Shown: positions 44,717 through 53,344 of the stretch, piece after piece
Layout: every line of letters begins with the position of its first letter
Position numbering within the stretch: the first letter of the stretch is position 1
Origin: Prevotella aurantiaca JCM 15754
GTDB lineage: Bacteria; Bacteroidota; Bacteroidia; Bacteroidales; Bacteroidaceae
Length of the DNA: 64,000 nt
Direction: 5' to 3'
NCBI RefSeq assembly: GCF_000614025.1
Contig: NZ_BAKF01000001.1
Location: 62,001 to 126,000 of the forward strand
Notes under the pieces: generated by a model
The model's input: only the letters and a program-made list of their open reading frames with translations
What the model was told of the DNA's origin: nothing
The model's database searches: none
Position numbers and translations under genes: made by a program

Positions 44717-44747
44717 TTTGCAACTTCAAGTTTTTTCTGTAACTTTG
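44717..44747 (+). promoter_or_regulatory. Promoter of mrp
   Basis: TTTG at 44717-44720, 19 bases, TAACTTTG at 44740-44747, 30 bases before the ATG at 44778. It supports that ATG as the true start. Confidence 0.8.
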
Positions 44748-44777
44748 CAAACACTATACAATATAAACAAGACGAAT

Positions 44778-45880
44778 ATGGAATTATATCCAAAACTCAT
44801 TACCGACGCTTGGAGCAGGTAATGTATCCCGGAACTAAGAAGAACTTGATAGAAAGCGATATGCTCGCTGACGATATACGCATTGATGGAAACAAGGTAA
44901 GCTTTACTTTGGTGTTCCCACGCGAGACCGACCCCTTCATGAAATCGACCATTAAGGCTGCCGAAGCACAGATTCACTACTCTGTTAGTAAGGATGTTGA
45001 GGTGGAAATCAAGACCGAATACACGTCAGCACCACGCCCTGAGGTTGGAAAAATGCTACCACAGGTGAAGAATGTAATCGCTGTTAGCTCGGGAAAGGGC
45101 GGTGTTGGCAAGAGCACCGTATCGGCTAACCTCGCCATTGCCTTAGCTCGCTTGGGCTATAAGGTGGGTTTATTGGACACAGACGTATTCGGTCCGAGCA
45201 TGCCAAAGATGTTTGGCGTTGAAGATGTACGCCCTTATGCAGTGGAAAAAGACGGCCGACAGCTCATCGAACCTGTTGAAAAGTATGGCGTAAAGCTACT
45301 TTCTATTGGCTTTTTCGTTAATCCCGACACTGCAACATTGTGGCGCGGAAGCATGGCTTGCAACGCTTTGAAACAGCTAATAGCCGATGGCAACTGGGGA
45401 GAGTTGGACTATTTCATTCTTGATACGCCGCCAGGAACCAGCGATATCCACTTAACGCTGCTCCAAACCTTAGCCATCACGGGTGCAGTTATCGTAAGTA
45501 CGCCGCAAAACGTGGCCTTAGCTGACGCTCGTAAGGGCATTGACATGTACCGAAACGATAAGGTGAACGTGCCGATACTGGGCTTAGTGGAGAACATGGC
45601 ATACTTTACGCCAGCCGAACTGCCCAATAATAAATACTATATCTTTGGCAAAGAGGGTGCGAAACAGCTGGCGAAGGAAATGGAATGCCCGCTTTTGGCA
45701 CAGATTCCGTTAGTGCAAAGCATCTGCGAGAACGGAGATAAGGGCGAGCCTTCGGCTGTAAACATCGACAGTGTAACCGGTCAAGCCTTCATAAACCTTG
45801 CCCAAGCTGTTGTAACAGTGGTGAACCGACGCAACAAAGAGCAAGCTCCGACGAAGATCGTTAGTGTAGATAACGAATAA
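44778..45880 (+). CDS. mrp: Mrp/ApbC iron-sulfur carrier ATPase, frameshifted
   Basis: P-loop ATPase that carries Fe-S clusters to target proteins; cytosolic. The N-terminal DUF59-like region begins at the ATG at 44778 with MELYPKLITDAW and stops after 15 codons. The rest continues in another frame from EQVMYPGTKKNLIES. One T added at about 44810 gives the expected ITDALEQVMYPGTKK and 367 residues, the normal size. Further on are the deviant Walker A SSGKGGVGKST near residue 105, DTDVFGPSMP, and DTPPGTSDIHLTL. A C-x-x-C motif near the C-terminus is absent, as in many relatives. Promoter and terminator frame it as a single unit. Confidence 0.92.
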
Positions 45881-45893
45881 AAACAAACCATAT

Positions 45894-45929
45894 AGGGGTG
45901 CAGTCTGACAATAAGCAGACTGCACCCCT
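45894..45929 (+). terminator. Terminator after mrp
   Basis: AGGGGTGCAGTCTG (45894-45907) and CAGACTGCACCCCT (45916-45929) are perfect inverted repeats (14 bp) with an 8-base loop, followed by GTTTCTTTCTC. A GTG inside the stem (45898) should not be taken as a start codon. Confidence 0.88.
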
Positions 45930-45948
45930 GTTTCTTTCTCAATATTTT

Positions 45949-46860
45949 ATGATGCGAATGAAGAAGGTACCATTACTATTAGGAATCATCTACCTCGCCG
46001 TGCTATGGGGCGGATTGGTCGTCATTGGATTTAATCTGCCTGACGGTGAACCTCCTTTAGAATACCAATGGGAACAGGAAAGGGCGGCACGTAAACCGAT
46101 AAATGTAGACCATTTCGCCATCGAACGTATCAATGGGGCAAAGGAATTATGGCTGCGCGATATGCCAAATGCATCTTATGAAGTTATTGTTACAACTACC
46201 AACGACCCACGCAAGTGCTGTATTAAGTACCCGAAAGACCTAATTCAGATTACATTAAACGATGGGGTGCTATACGGAAACGCCACTCCGAAGGGGGAAA
46301 AAATAGATACTAAGAAACAAAAACTGATTCATAACTACTCCGATTTCGATAAACGTGTGTTGAATCATTGGGACACTCCCGATTCATTAAAAGAAGAATT
46401 AGCCCCCATGCAAAATAATACTGACGACTTTACCATCTTCATTTACATGACAGTAATGAAAGATTTCAGCTCTATTCGCACCGATAGTCCGGGCTTTACC
46501 TTTAATCTTCTCGATGTAAATTTCACCGATATTTACTTCACTGCTGCCTATAACACCTTCTTACATCTTTACGGTAACACGAAGATAGACCGACTTTGGG
46601 TGGCATGGGTAGGCTACTTATTAAACTTTGGACAGGCTAAAATAAAGAACCTCCGCATAGATATTGACGAGGAACAGGACTTCATCGACATGCATTGCAA
46701 GGTGGACACGCTGCTGCTAACAGGCAAAGGCAACGTATCATACCTTACGCGTAAGTCGTTTAAAGTAATCGAAGTGCAAGAGAAAAAGCCTGGCGATATT
46801 AACTATGGGTACGACAGTATCCCGATGATAAACATTGCAAAGCCTTATGGAAAGAAATAA
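45949..46860 (+). CDS. Membrane-anchored protein of unknown function, first gene of the six-helix cluster
   Basis: 303 residues from the Met at 45949 (MMRMKKVPLLLG). One N-terminal helix (about 6-26) anchors a soluble periplasmic domain of 270 residues. Strands such as IERINGAKELWLRDM, VLYGNAT, IDRLWVAW and IKNLRIDID suggest a repeating beta-structure like the adhesin-type GIN/DUF2807 fold, but I am not certain. The start is set after the mrp terminator; an upstream GTG lies inside that hairpin. The next gene overlaps its end by 14 bases, so it is the head of a cluster with three membrane proteins. Confidence 0.65.
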   Translation: MMRMKKVPLLLGIIYLAVLWGGLVVIGFNLPDGEPPLEYQWEQERAARKPINVDHFAIERINGAKELWLRDMPNASYEVIVTTTNDPRKCCIKYPKDLIQITLNDGVLYGNATPKGEKIDTKKQKLIHNYSDFDKRVLNHWDTPDSLKEELAPMQNNTDDFTIFIYMTVMKDFSSIRTDSPGFTFNLLDVNFTDIYFTAAYNTFLHLYGNTKIDRLWVAWVGYLLNFGQAKIKNLRIDIDEEQDFIDMHCKVDTLLLTGKGNVSYLTRKSFKVIEVQEKKPGDINYGYDSIPMINIAKPYGKK

Positions 46861-47563
46861 AAAACACTTTGAGGATAACCCTTTCATGTTCTATTTACAA
46901 GAATTGTGGCTTCTAAGAAAGAAGAAAATAAAGTACATAACATTCGCTTTCTTGGGAGTGCTATTACTCATTGATGGGTTTATCGGAACTTTTAAAGGCA
47001 TCGGTTCGCCCACTGGTAACACTTATTCAATCAGCGAAGTCGGTATGTTATACCCTTTCGTACTGCTTGCTTGTAGCCTTACGGCTTCGCTCGGCACAGG
47101 CAGTTCCAACCTGTTATCGGCTCGAAAGCTGTCTACTTTCAAGGAATGGAGCGCTCGTTGGCTATTTTTTGTTGCAGCGCCTACCCTCCTTTACATCTTC
47201 TTTGCCCACTTCATAGACGCTGTTTTCCTCTCTGTAGAGAGCCAACCCATGCCTTGGGAGGTTATGCTCGACGATATTTCGCCCAGCTATATCCTGGCTT
47301 TCATCTTTTTTTCTACATCGTTCTTCTTCCTCATATCGCTCTATCTCCCTCGCTACACCTTCTTTTTGGGTGTCCCTGTAGTGGCTCTTGCCATGTATAT
47401 AGTAGAGAGTAGCTTTGTGAAATACAGACGTACGGGTAATTTAATAACCGACTTAACGCCAACATTGAACCTTATTTTCATTGGCATAGCGTTGTTCTTA
47501 CTACTGCTATCGTACAATAAAATAAAGTCGAACAAGGAAGAAAACTACGATTTCGACGACTAA
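46847..47563 (+). CDS. Six-helix membrane protein A of a tandem triplet
   Basis: 238 residues, start at the ATG at 46847 inside the end of the previous gene. Six membrane helices are visible at about 31-50, 66-84, 107-130, 145-165, 172-190 and 212-230. A conserved segment between helices 2 and 3 is shared with the next two genes: S-x-x-K-E-W-x-x-R followed by F-V-x-x-P-T-L and H-x-I-D (here STFKEWSARW and HFIDAVF). The layout resembles ABC-2 type permease subunits, but no ATPase gene is present in the cluster. Function unknown. Confidence 0.68.
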   Translation: MERNKKHFEDNPFMFYLQELWLLRKKKIKYITFAFLGVLLLIDGFIGTFKGIGSPTGNTYSISEVGMLYPFVLLACSLTASLGTGSSNLLSARKLSTFKEWSARWLFFVAAPTLLYIFFAHFIDAVFLSVESQPMPWEVMLDDISPSYILAFIFFSTSFFFLISLYLPRYTFFLGVPVVALAMYIVESSFVKYRRTGNLITDLTPTLNLIFIGIALFLLLLSYNKIKSNKEENYDFDD

Positions 47564-47636
47564 TGGCAATGCAACATGCCCACAGAGAGGGAATTGTAAC
47601 AACCATTTAATATTAAAGAATAGATAATACAACAAT

Positions 47637-48355
47637 ATGGAACAACAAAGTTTTTCTGATTCTAACGTATATATGAGGGCCTACGCAAAGGCTTTATGGC
47701 AGTCAATCAAAAAGAAACAACGCAACATTACCATCATTGCTCTGGTGCTAATGTTTATTGTTGAGCTCTTCGTCGCATCTTTTCGAGGGTTTGGTTCGCC
47801 TACGGGACATGTCGGAAATTATAGTGTTATCGAGTCAATCTACCCCATTATGGTCATCGCTTGCTGCCTTGTAGCCTCGTTTGGAATGAGTTCTAAGAAC
47901 CAAATATCGGCAAAAAGACTAAGTGCTTCCAAAGAATGGCTGGTCCGTTTCGGCATTTTTGTTGTGCTACCCACCTTGTTTTTCTTTTTTTGCGGGCATC
48001 TAATAGACCTCTTTGTAGCCAGTCCTTCATCGCAACCAGCACCTTGGGAGATAGGTTTTTACCCCTTACAGGAGGTTACACCGTACCTATCATACTCTTT
48101 CTCATATCGTTTTACTTCCTTGTATCCACATTCTTAGCAAAGTATTCGTTTGTTTTCGGCTCTGTAATCCTACTATTTTTCTACATCACAGTGCCTGCAA
48201 TCCTACCAAAAGAGAAGTTTTGGCACAGCGGTTGGTACGAGGTTTCGCCCCCTGTAATAGCTTTTATCATCGCCATGACGGTGGTATCAATCGTTCTTTC
48301 CTACATTATATTATGGTATAACAGAAAGAGCGAGACTGCTAAAGAGGTGCAATAA
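47637..48355 (+). CDS. Six-helix membrane protein B of the triplet, frameshifted
   Basis: 239 residues when restored. The first frame (from MEQQSFSDSNVYMRAY) contains helices 1-3, SASKEWLVRF, FVVLPTLFFFF and HLIDLFV, then leaves the pattern after PWEIGF. The continuation PLTGGYTVPIILFLISFYF and the last helices are in the next frame. One extra T in the run at 48056-48060 makes the two continuous as EIGFLPLTGGYT, and the length becomes almost the same as its two neighbours (238 and 239). It is closest to protein A, with which it shares GFGSPTG/GIGSPTG after helix 1. Function unknown. Confidence 0.68.
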
Positions 48356-48401
48356 CCAAACTTGCAGCTATGTACATTGAGACAAAAGTAGGTGAATAAA
48401 A

Positions 48402-49121
48402 ATGGAACTGAGACATTCTATGGAAGATAAGCAGGACATAATGGAGTTTTTAAAGGCTTTGTGGGACGCAGCAAAGTGGAAGCAAATCATAGCAATGGGG
48501 CTTGCTTTGGTACTGATGACAGTGCCTCAGATGCTCAATTCCTCCTTTACTGACGGCACAGGAGTGGATATTACGCCCGAAGAAACAACGATTTTTTTCA
48601 ACTATCATATTGCTTTTGTGATTTGCTGCATTATGGCTTCGTACGGCATGACAGCCCTTGGTAGCCAACAAATGTCGAAGTTGGGCATTTCGGTTTTAAA
48701 GGAATGGGCGGTTCGTTGGATTCTTTTCGTACTGTTGCCCGTCCTCTTTTTCGTTGCCATCGTTCACCTTTTCGATAATATCGGCGGCGATTCTCCATAC
48801 ATCACCCACTTGTTTGGAGTTCGACTCTTCAACCTATTGGCGTGTTATACGTTGCCTATCTTCTTATTTGGCACGTCGTTTTTCTTCCTCATATCTACCT
48901 TTTTCAAGCGTCTTAGCTTCCTTTTCGGTGCGCTAATCCTACTTATCGCCCTCCTTATCCTTCGCACTTTACAGCCCGAAGGGGGCTTTTCTGACGAAGC
49001 AATGCAGTCTGCGGCACAGCCAGTTATCGGCTTTCTCGTTGTCGTTTCGGTGCTAATGCTGGCGCTTTCCTATTATATAATATGGTGGAAGAGGAAAGAA
49101 CAGGCTGCAACAGCGCCTTAA
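48402..49121 (+). CDS. Six-helix membrane protein C of the triplet
   Basis: 239 residues; an internal Met at 48420 is an alternative start. Six helices are visible. The shared segment reads SVLKEWAVRWILFVLLPVLFF followed by HLFDNI, so the family pattern holds with Phe for Ile in H-x-I-D. The loop after helix 1 differs from A and B (TDGTGVDITPEE). It lies 46 bases after protein B in the same direction and probably ends the cluster. No enzyme motif is visible. An ABC-2 permease-like role is possible but unsupported without an ATPase. Confidence 0.68.
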   Translation: MELRHSMEDKQDIMEFLKALWDAAKWKQIIAMGLALVLMTVPQMLNSSFTDGTGVDITPEETTIFFNYHIAFVICCIMASYGMTALGSQQMSKLGISVLKEWAVRWILFVLLPVLFFVAIVHLFDNIGGDSPYITHLFGVRLFNLLACYTLPIFLFGTSFFFLISTFFKRLSFLFGALILLIALLILRTLQPEGGFSDEAMQSAAQPVIGFLVVVSVLMLALSYYIIWWKRKEQAATAP

Positions 49122-49289
49122 TGGCTGCACGCAACCCCTTTTAGCGCTCTACGTGGCAAGTATGTTTTGCTTGCCTTTGTACGTTTTTCCGCCACTCGAC
49201 GACGCAAATCCCCACAACGAAACCGCAGAAAGTCCGATTTTCCTATGGCGTTTTAGGACATTCCCGATGGCAGTATCAGTTTTTACTGC

Positions 49290-49297
49290 TACCTTTG
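49290..49297 (+). promoter_or_regulatory. -7 box (TACCTTTG) of the DKNYY gene
   Basis: Consensus -7 box 51 bases before the ATG at 49349. Confidence 0.55.
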
Positions 49298-49348
49298 CAA
49301 TATCATTAAACCATCAGCCTACGGGCATAAAACATGAAAGGAAAGAAT

Positions 49349-49912
49349 ATGAAAAAGATGAACTTTACCAGCCTACGTTGCAGCGTTATCTTATTATTCG
49401 CTGCCTTTACACTAACATTGAGCGCACAACCAGAGCAACAAAATAAGAAACTCTACTCGTTTAACCGACAGGGTGTCTACTACGAACGACAGCCAATAAG
49501 AGACGCCGACTATCGTACGTTCGTCGATTTAGGCTTCGGTTACGCTAAAGACCGATACAATGTGTACTACATGGGACGTATTCTTCCTTACGTAGACCCA
49601 TACACTTTCAGTCTACGCATAGCGGTTAAGCCTTACCCAGACGACTATTCGATGGACGATGATTACGACGATGACGACGATTACTATCGCTACATCATCA
49701 CCAACAACGCTGTTATCTACCGCGGTAATAAGATTAGCGACTCGCCAAGAAGCTTTAAAGACCTTGGTTGGGGATATGGAAAAGACAGCTTCAACGTCTA
49801 TTACAAGGGAAAAAAGATAGACGGAGCCTTCACAAGCACCTTTAGAGTTCTCGAAAATGGCTATGCCGAAGATACTTTCGAAAGCTATTATAAGGGTAAG
49901 AAAATTAAGTAA
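49349..49912 (+). CDS. DKNYY-repeat secreted protein
   Basis: 187 residues. A signal peptide ends near residue 27 (LTLSAQ). The mature part has repeats of the DKNYY type, in which a short strand-turn unit ends in V-Y-Y-x-G: FGYAKDRYNVYYMGRIL, GYGKDSFNVYYKGKKI and YAEDTFESYYKGKKI. Between them is a very acidic stretch of about 12 residues, mostly Asp (near residue 105). It is probably periplasmic or surface-exposed, function unknown. The start is taken at 49349 because MKKMNF opens the signal peptide; the ATG 15 bases earlier (49334) is possible. A terminator follows at 50007. Confidence 0.78.
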   Translation: MKKMNFTSLRCSVILLFAAFTLTLSAQPEQQNKKLYSFNRQGVYYERQPIRDADYRTFVDLGFGYAKDRYNVYYMGRILPYVDPYTFSLRIAVKPYPDDYSMDDDYDDDDDYYRYIITNNAVIYRGNKISDSPRSFKDLGWGYGKDSFNVYYKGKKIDGAFTSTFRVLENGYAEDTFESYYKGKKIK

Positions 49913-50006
49913 ATAAAAGGTCGGAAGACTATTGCCGACTTACAAAAACAGCACGCTCACTCATTCCGTCTGACCCTCTTGGGTGTCAGCGTCAATATAA
50001 TTCCAA

Positions 50007-50056
50007 CCCCTACGCAGTTATCTCACCAAACGAGAACTGCGTAGGGGCTTTTCGTT
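50007..50056 (+). terminator. Terminator after the DKNYY gene
   Basis: CCCCTACGCAGTT (50007-50019) and AACTGCGTAGGGG (50035-50047) form a 13-bp perfect stem, followed by CTTTTCGTTTT. Confidence 0.88.
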
Positions 50057-50072
50057 TTAGTAGCTTCGACTG

Positions 50073-50250
50073 CTATGCTTTTATGCTATCGTCGGATAGT
50101 TGCAGCAATTCTTTGAATATATCCTTGCTGTATTCCACAAAGCGTTTGCTTATTTTTACGTCCGAAACATCTACTACGATGATGCTATCGTCGAACGCAA
50201 AGCTCATGGTTTTACTTGTAATTGTTGCCAAACAACTCTATTTTCTCCAT
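50073..50250 (-). CDS. Possible small protein gene with a frame break
   Basis: An ATG at 50250 opens MEKIELFGNNYK and stops. A second frame, from the ATG at 50207, gives MSFAFDDSIIVVDVSDVKIS followed by KRFVEYSKDIFKELLQLSDD to the stop at 50073. Read together they look like one small cytosolic protein of about 58 residues, but joining them needs one base removed or two added near 50214, unlike the one-base losses in other genes here. The 44-residue frame from 50207 may be the real gene. It starts 20 bases after the stop of the larger gene at 50271, in the same direction. Not recognised. Confidence 0.35.
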
Positions 50251-50270
50251 TATTTTTCGCTGTAAACATG

Positions 50271-50828
50271 TTATCCGAATGTGCTGTTCGGTGTCAAGTT
50301 GTGCCACTCCATGCGAAAGTCGGTGCTTATTTCTCTGAACTTTTCCGTTACGATGTAATGGCTTCTGTGGTTTGCATCGCGCACAATATATACGTCATCG
50401 TCGGGCTGTACGTACACATAGGGCGCATCGCAAACCCACGATCCATCGGCAAGTTGGCTTCTGCCAGTTAGTTCCACATCTAATATGGTGGCCTCTTTCA
50501 GTATGCGAGCCATGTAGAAAGTAAGTATTTTGTCGTGGAACTGCACCCTACACGGCAAGAAAAGTAGGTCGTTTTTCAGTGTGTCGCCATTCTTTTCTAC
50601 AAACCGTTCAGAGAAAATGGGAATGGGCAGAATACAGTTTAAGAAGTCTAAACGCTCGAGCTGGCGAAGCGAATAGCCTGTGTCGGCTATCAGCAAGGGG
50701 TTCACATATTCTGCACGAATTACATCTTCGTTCTCTACAAAGTATTTCCAATACCTTTCAGAGTCGGCTACCGACTTGAAGTTTACAATCTGATCGAATC
50801 CTGTTTGTATTTGTTCTATTTTATACAT
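50271..50828 (-). CDS. Imm11/DUF1629-like protein, possible immunity protein
   Basis: 185 residues from the Met at 50828 (MYKIEQIQTGFDQI); a longer frame from 50894 would overlap the nuclease gene. No signal peptide, so cytosolic. The order of features is IPIFSERFVEKNGD, LPCRVQFHDKILTFYMARIL, TILDVELT, then DDDVYIVRDANHRSHYIVTE and KFREI. This resembles the Imm11/DUF1629 family of polymorphic-toxin immunity proteins, whose members read YYIxNxxxxxDALDLExS and end with a V-S/T-E-x-F motif. The match is by pattern only and is uncertain. It lies 38 bases behind a secreted nuclease gene, in the same direction. Confidence 0.55.
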   Translation of the reverse strand: MYKIEQIQTGFDQIVNFKSVADSERYWKYFVENEDVIRAEYVNPLLIADTGYSLRQLERLDFLNCILPIPIFSERFVEKNGDTLKNDLLFLPCRVQFHDKILTFYMARILKEATILDVELTGRSQLADGSWVCDAPYVYVQPDDDVYIVRDANHRSHYIVTEKFREISTDFRMEWHNLTPNSTFG

Positions 50829-50866
50829 TGGTCTTGTTTTCAATATGTTATGCCCATTTTCCTGCA

Positions 50867-51925
50867 TCATTTCTTGGACGGCGACACCTCCCAATAATGG
50901 CTATCGAGCGTACTTTCTACTTGTTTCTCTATGTCGTCGGGCAGGTTACAGAAGAAGTCGATGCCTGTTCGCTTTTCCAATTCTGCTATTGTGATGTATT
51001 CGGTAGGCGAGTTCGAAGCTACATGGGGCGACCAAATGCCCATCGCTCTGTACTTTTTGGTAGCACAATCGTAAGCCAACAGCGCCATATAGAAATACTT
51101 TGGTATGATAAGATGGTTCACCTTACGTTCGTTTGGCTTTGTTCGTCCCATAATATCGGCCTGCTTATCGATGGTTGCAGCCTTTACAATGTAGAGCGTA
51201 TCGCACTTTTTTTCTTGTGTTCCCTTCTTGTATAACCAGCCGTTTTTGATGCGTTGCTCTAACCGCGACCACACTCCTGCGTTATGTCCTTGTAGCTGTG
51301 GCTGCATATTGGTGAGGTAGAAGGTTTGTGCATTGGCCTCCGACGAACAGATGCGGTCGTTGGAAGGGCATAGATGACCACGGGAATAGCCCGACTCTAC
51401 ATAGTCTGCCAGTTCGGAACGGTACTTGGCGGGTATGCTGGTATCGGCCTTAAAGGCATCTTTTCGCTTGCCATTCTTTTCGGCAACGGCGTCATACATC
51501 TGATAACAAGTCCAACGATTGGCGCGCTTTGTGCCGTCCCATTCAACGGAATAGTTCACTGGGTTGCCTGCCATATCGCTGATGTAGTACGACTTTTCGT
51601 AGGTTACGTTGCTGCCTTGATAGAAGCGTGGGAACTCTAAACGCCAGCCTTCCTTGTTCTTAGCAAGGTCTTTCTTCGTGTTCTTGTTGGCGTTTCCTGC
51701 AACAAGAGGCTGTGTTGTCTGCGACAAAGGGTAGTCTATCGACACCTTCGAGTTCTTGGGATAGACTTTCACAACCACTCCTTCTACGACTCGTATGCTG
51801 TCTGCATCTCTGTTAATCGTAAAGGTATAGGTAGTTCCTTTCTTCGTTTCAATGGTTAGTTTGGTTTGCGCTTGCATACCGATAGTCATCATCAATGCAG
51901 GCAATAACAACAAGAATTTCTTCAT
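50867..51925 (-). CDS. Secreted DNA/RNA non-specific endonuclease
   Basis: 352 residues. A signal peptide (1-20, ends GMQAQ) exports it. Residues 20-75 form a small beta-domain. The nuclease domain belongs to the endonuclease G/NUC1 (beta-beta-alpha-metal) family: SRGHLCPSNDR near residue 185 carries the catalytic His (the usual D-R-G-H is S-R-G-H), then FYLTNMQPQLQGHNAGVWSR with the metal-binding Asn and LEQRIKNG. It degrades DNA and RNA with Mg2+. In Bacteroidetes such enzymes often scavenge nucleic acid outside the cell. Start follows from the signal peptide. Confidence 0.92.
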   Translation of the reverse strand: MKKFLLLLPALMMTIGMQAQTKLTIETKKGTTYTFTINRDADSIRVVEGVVVKVYPKNSKVSIDYPLSQTTQPLVAGNANKNTKKDLAKNKEGWRLEFPRFYQGSNVTYEKSYYISDMAGNPVNYSVEWDGTKRANRWTCYQMYDAVAEKNGKRKDAFKADTSIPAKYRSELADYVESGYSRGHLCPSNDRICSSEANAQTFYLTNMQPQLQGHNAGVWSRLEQRIKNGWLYKKGTQEKKCDTLYIVKAATIDKQADIMGRTKPNERKVNHLIIPKYFYMALLAYDCATKKYRAMGIWSPHVASNSPTEYITIAELEKRTGIDFFCNLPDDIEKQVESTLDSHYWEVSPSKK

Positions 51926-52012
51926 AGCTTGTCCTTTTGGGGTTAGTAAATTTAGATTTTCTTTTCTCTTTCAATACGATTTTGTGCACCACGTGGCAAT
52001 ATGCTGTGTCGT

Positions 52013-52044
52013 CCTATCGGAAATAATTCATGCTATCCGATAGG
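52013..52044. other. Inverted repeat in the nuclease upstream region
   Basis: CCTATCGGA (52013-52021) and TCCGATAGG (52036-52044) are perfect inverted repeats 14 bases apart, within the 382-base divergent gap 51926-52307. The site may be an operator or a small terminator. Apart from it and the -7 box at 52175, nothing was recognised in the gap. Confidence 0.45.
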
Positions 52045-52174
52045 GATTCAGCCTACTATTCCATCGCCATCGCCCCACTCTTCCGCCGAGTTGGGTGCGC
52101 CTATGGTGGTGTAAAGTTACAGAAAAAAAGATATAAAACAAAGAAAAGAATACACAATTCAGAAAGAATATTAC

Positions 52175-52182
52175 TATCTTTG
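52175..52182 (+). promoter_or_regulatory. -7 box (TATCTTTG) of the oxidoreductase gene
   Basis: Consensus -7 box, 125 bases before the ATG at 52308, so a long leader is implied if it is used. Confidence 0.5.
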
Positions 52183-52307
52183 CCATTACACAAGGCAAAG
52201 ATTTATTTGCAAAAAGAGGGATAAAAAACTTCCATGCCAACATTTTAGATACGCACAAAAGGGCATGGATACAGATAAAAGAATAGTTATTTTAAAGGTA
52301 AAAGACA

Positions 52308-52871
52308 ATGGAAACAAACAAATTGGGTAATGTATTGCTCGTTACAGGACATACTTACGAACAACATTCGGTAGCAAACAAGTTGATAATAAAGGGTATT
52401 AAGGAACGCATACCATCACTAAAAGAAGACAATTTGGCGCAACTTTATCCCGATTATCGCATCGATGTAAAGGCAGAACAGGAAAAATTGCTGTGGGCTG
52501 ACACCATTATTATTCAGGTTCCGCTGTTCTGGTTCGCAATTCCTTCTATCGTAATGCGATGGATTGAAGAGGTTTTTGTGCATGGCTGGGCTTATGGTAG
52601 CAATGGCAAAGCACTGCAAGGAAAGAACATTTTAGTGGGTATCACAGCTGGTTCGCCTACCAATGCATACGAAGAAGGTAGTAAAGGTGTGGGCATAAAC
52701 GATATTAACAAGCACCTAAACACCATTTTCTCGTTCTGTGGCATGAACTATAAGGGACTAATTTTCAATGGAGGGTTCCTCAATACGGGCGATGGAACTG
52801 CCGAAACCACCTTCCCTCCTATGGCAGAAAAGCATGTTTCTGACATCATGAACAAGCTGGAACAAGGTTGA
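52308..52871 (+). CDS. NAD(P)H:quinone oxidoreductase, flavodoxin-fold (MdaB-like)
   Basis: 187 residues, cytosolic flavoprotein of the NAD(P)H dehydrogenase/quinone reductase family, which reduces quinones by two electrons with FAD or FMN. The flavin-binding beginning is NVLLVTGHTYEQHSVANK. The hydrophobic pocket motif ADTIIIQVPLFWFAIPSIV with RWIEEVFVHGWAYG is highly typical of this family, as is LVGITAGSP. The acceptor is not known. It is followed after 79 bases by the MmcQ-like gene on the same strand. Confidence 0.9.
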   Translation: METNKLGNVLLVTGHTYEQHSVANKLIIKGIKERIPSLKEDNLAQLYPDYRIDVKAEQEKLLWADTIIIQVPLFWFAIPSIVMRWIEEVFVHGWAYGSNGKALQGKNILVGITAGSPTNAYEEGSKGVGINDINKHLNTIFSFCGMNYKGLIFNGGFLNTGDGTAETTFPPMAEKHVSDIMNKLEQG

Positions 52872-52950
52872 AAATCAAGATAATACGTTGAAATATCGGT
52901 TGTAGCTACCACCAAAAGAACAAGGCTGGCTGTGCAAAAACGAATGTTCT

Positions 52951-53319
52951 ATGAACATAGAAGACTTCCGTAACCACTGCTTATCGTTGAAAGAAGTTAG
53001 CGAGGAAATGCCTTTCGAGAAATCTAAGAGCGACTACGACCACAACATACTGGTGTTTTCGATTGGCAACAAGTGGTTTTGCTTGGTGAATATCGAGGTG
53101 TTCTGCTGCTGTATTCTTAATTCTTCACCCGATATTTTAGCCAATTTGCAGGCGGAATACGATGCTGTACACCCTGCTTATCACATAAATCATAGGCACT
53201 GGATATCGGTTTTCTTTAACCAAGATATGCCCGACAACCACATCATCGAACTTGTAGACGAAACCTACCACCATGTTCTTTCGTCGTTGCCGAAATACGA
53301 ATACAACAAATTAGCGTAG
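52951..53319 (+). CDS. MmcQ/YjbR family protein
   Basis: 122 residues, cytosolic. The beginning NIEDFRNHCLSLKEVSEEMP, with VFSIGNKWFCLVNIE, HPAYHINHRHWISVF and a D-x-x-I-x-x-L-V-D-E-T-Y end, fits the MmcQ/YjbR (DUF419) family with its CyaY-like fold. The basic surface suggests DNA binding, but no function is established. The usual phrase FPFDE appears as MPFEKS. Several cysteines occur in one strand (FCCCIL), which is unusual. It follows the oxidoreductase gene, and a degraded dispersed repeat lies behind it. Confidence 0.85.
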   Translation: MNIEDFRNHCLSLKEVSEEMPFEKSKSDYDHNILVFSIGNKWFCLVNIEVFCCCILNSSPDILANLQAEYDAVHPAYHINHRHWISVFFNQDMPDNHIIELVDETYHHVLSSLPKYEYNKLA

Positions 53320-53344
53320 CTTTCTCTAATCGTTAAATTCTGTT

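Noticed and set aside
45898..45948. GTG start of the protein before the six-helix cluster
   Set aside because: The GTG is inside the stem of the mrp terminator; the Met at 45949 begins a proper signal anchor.
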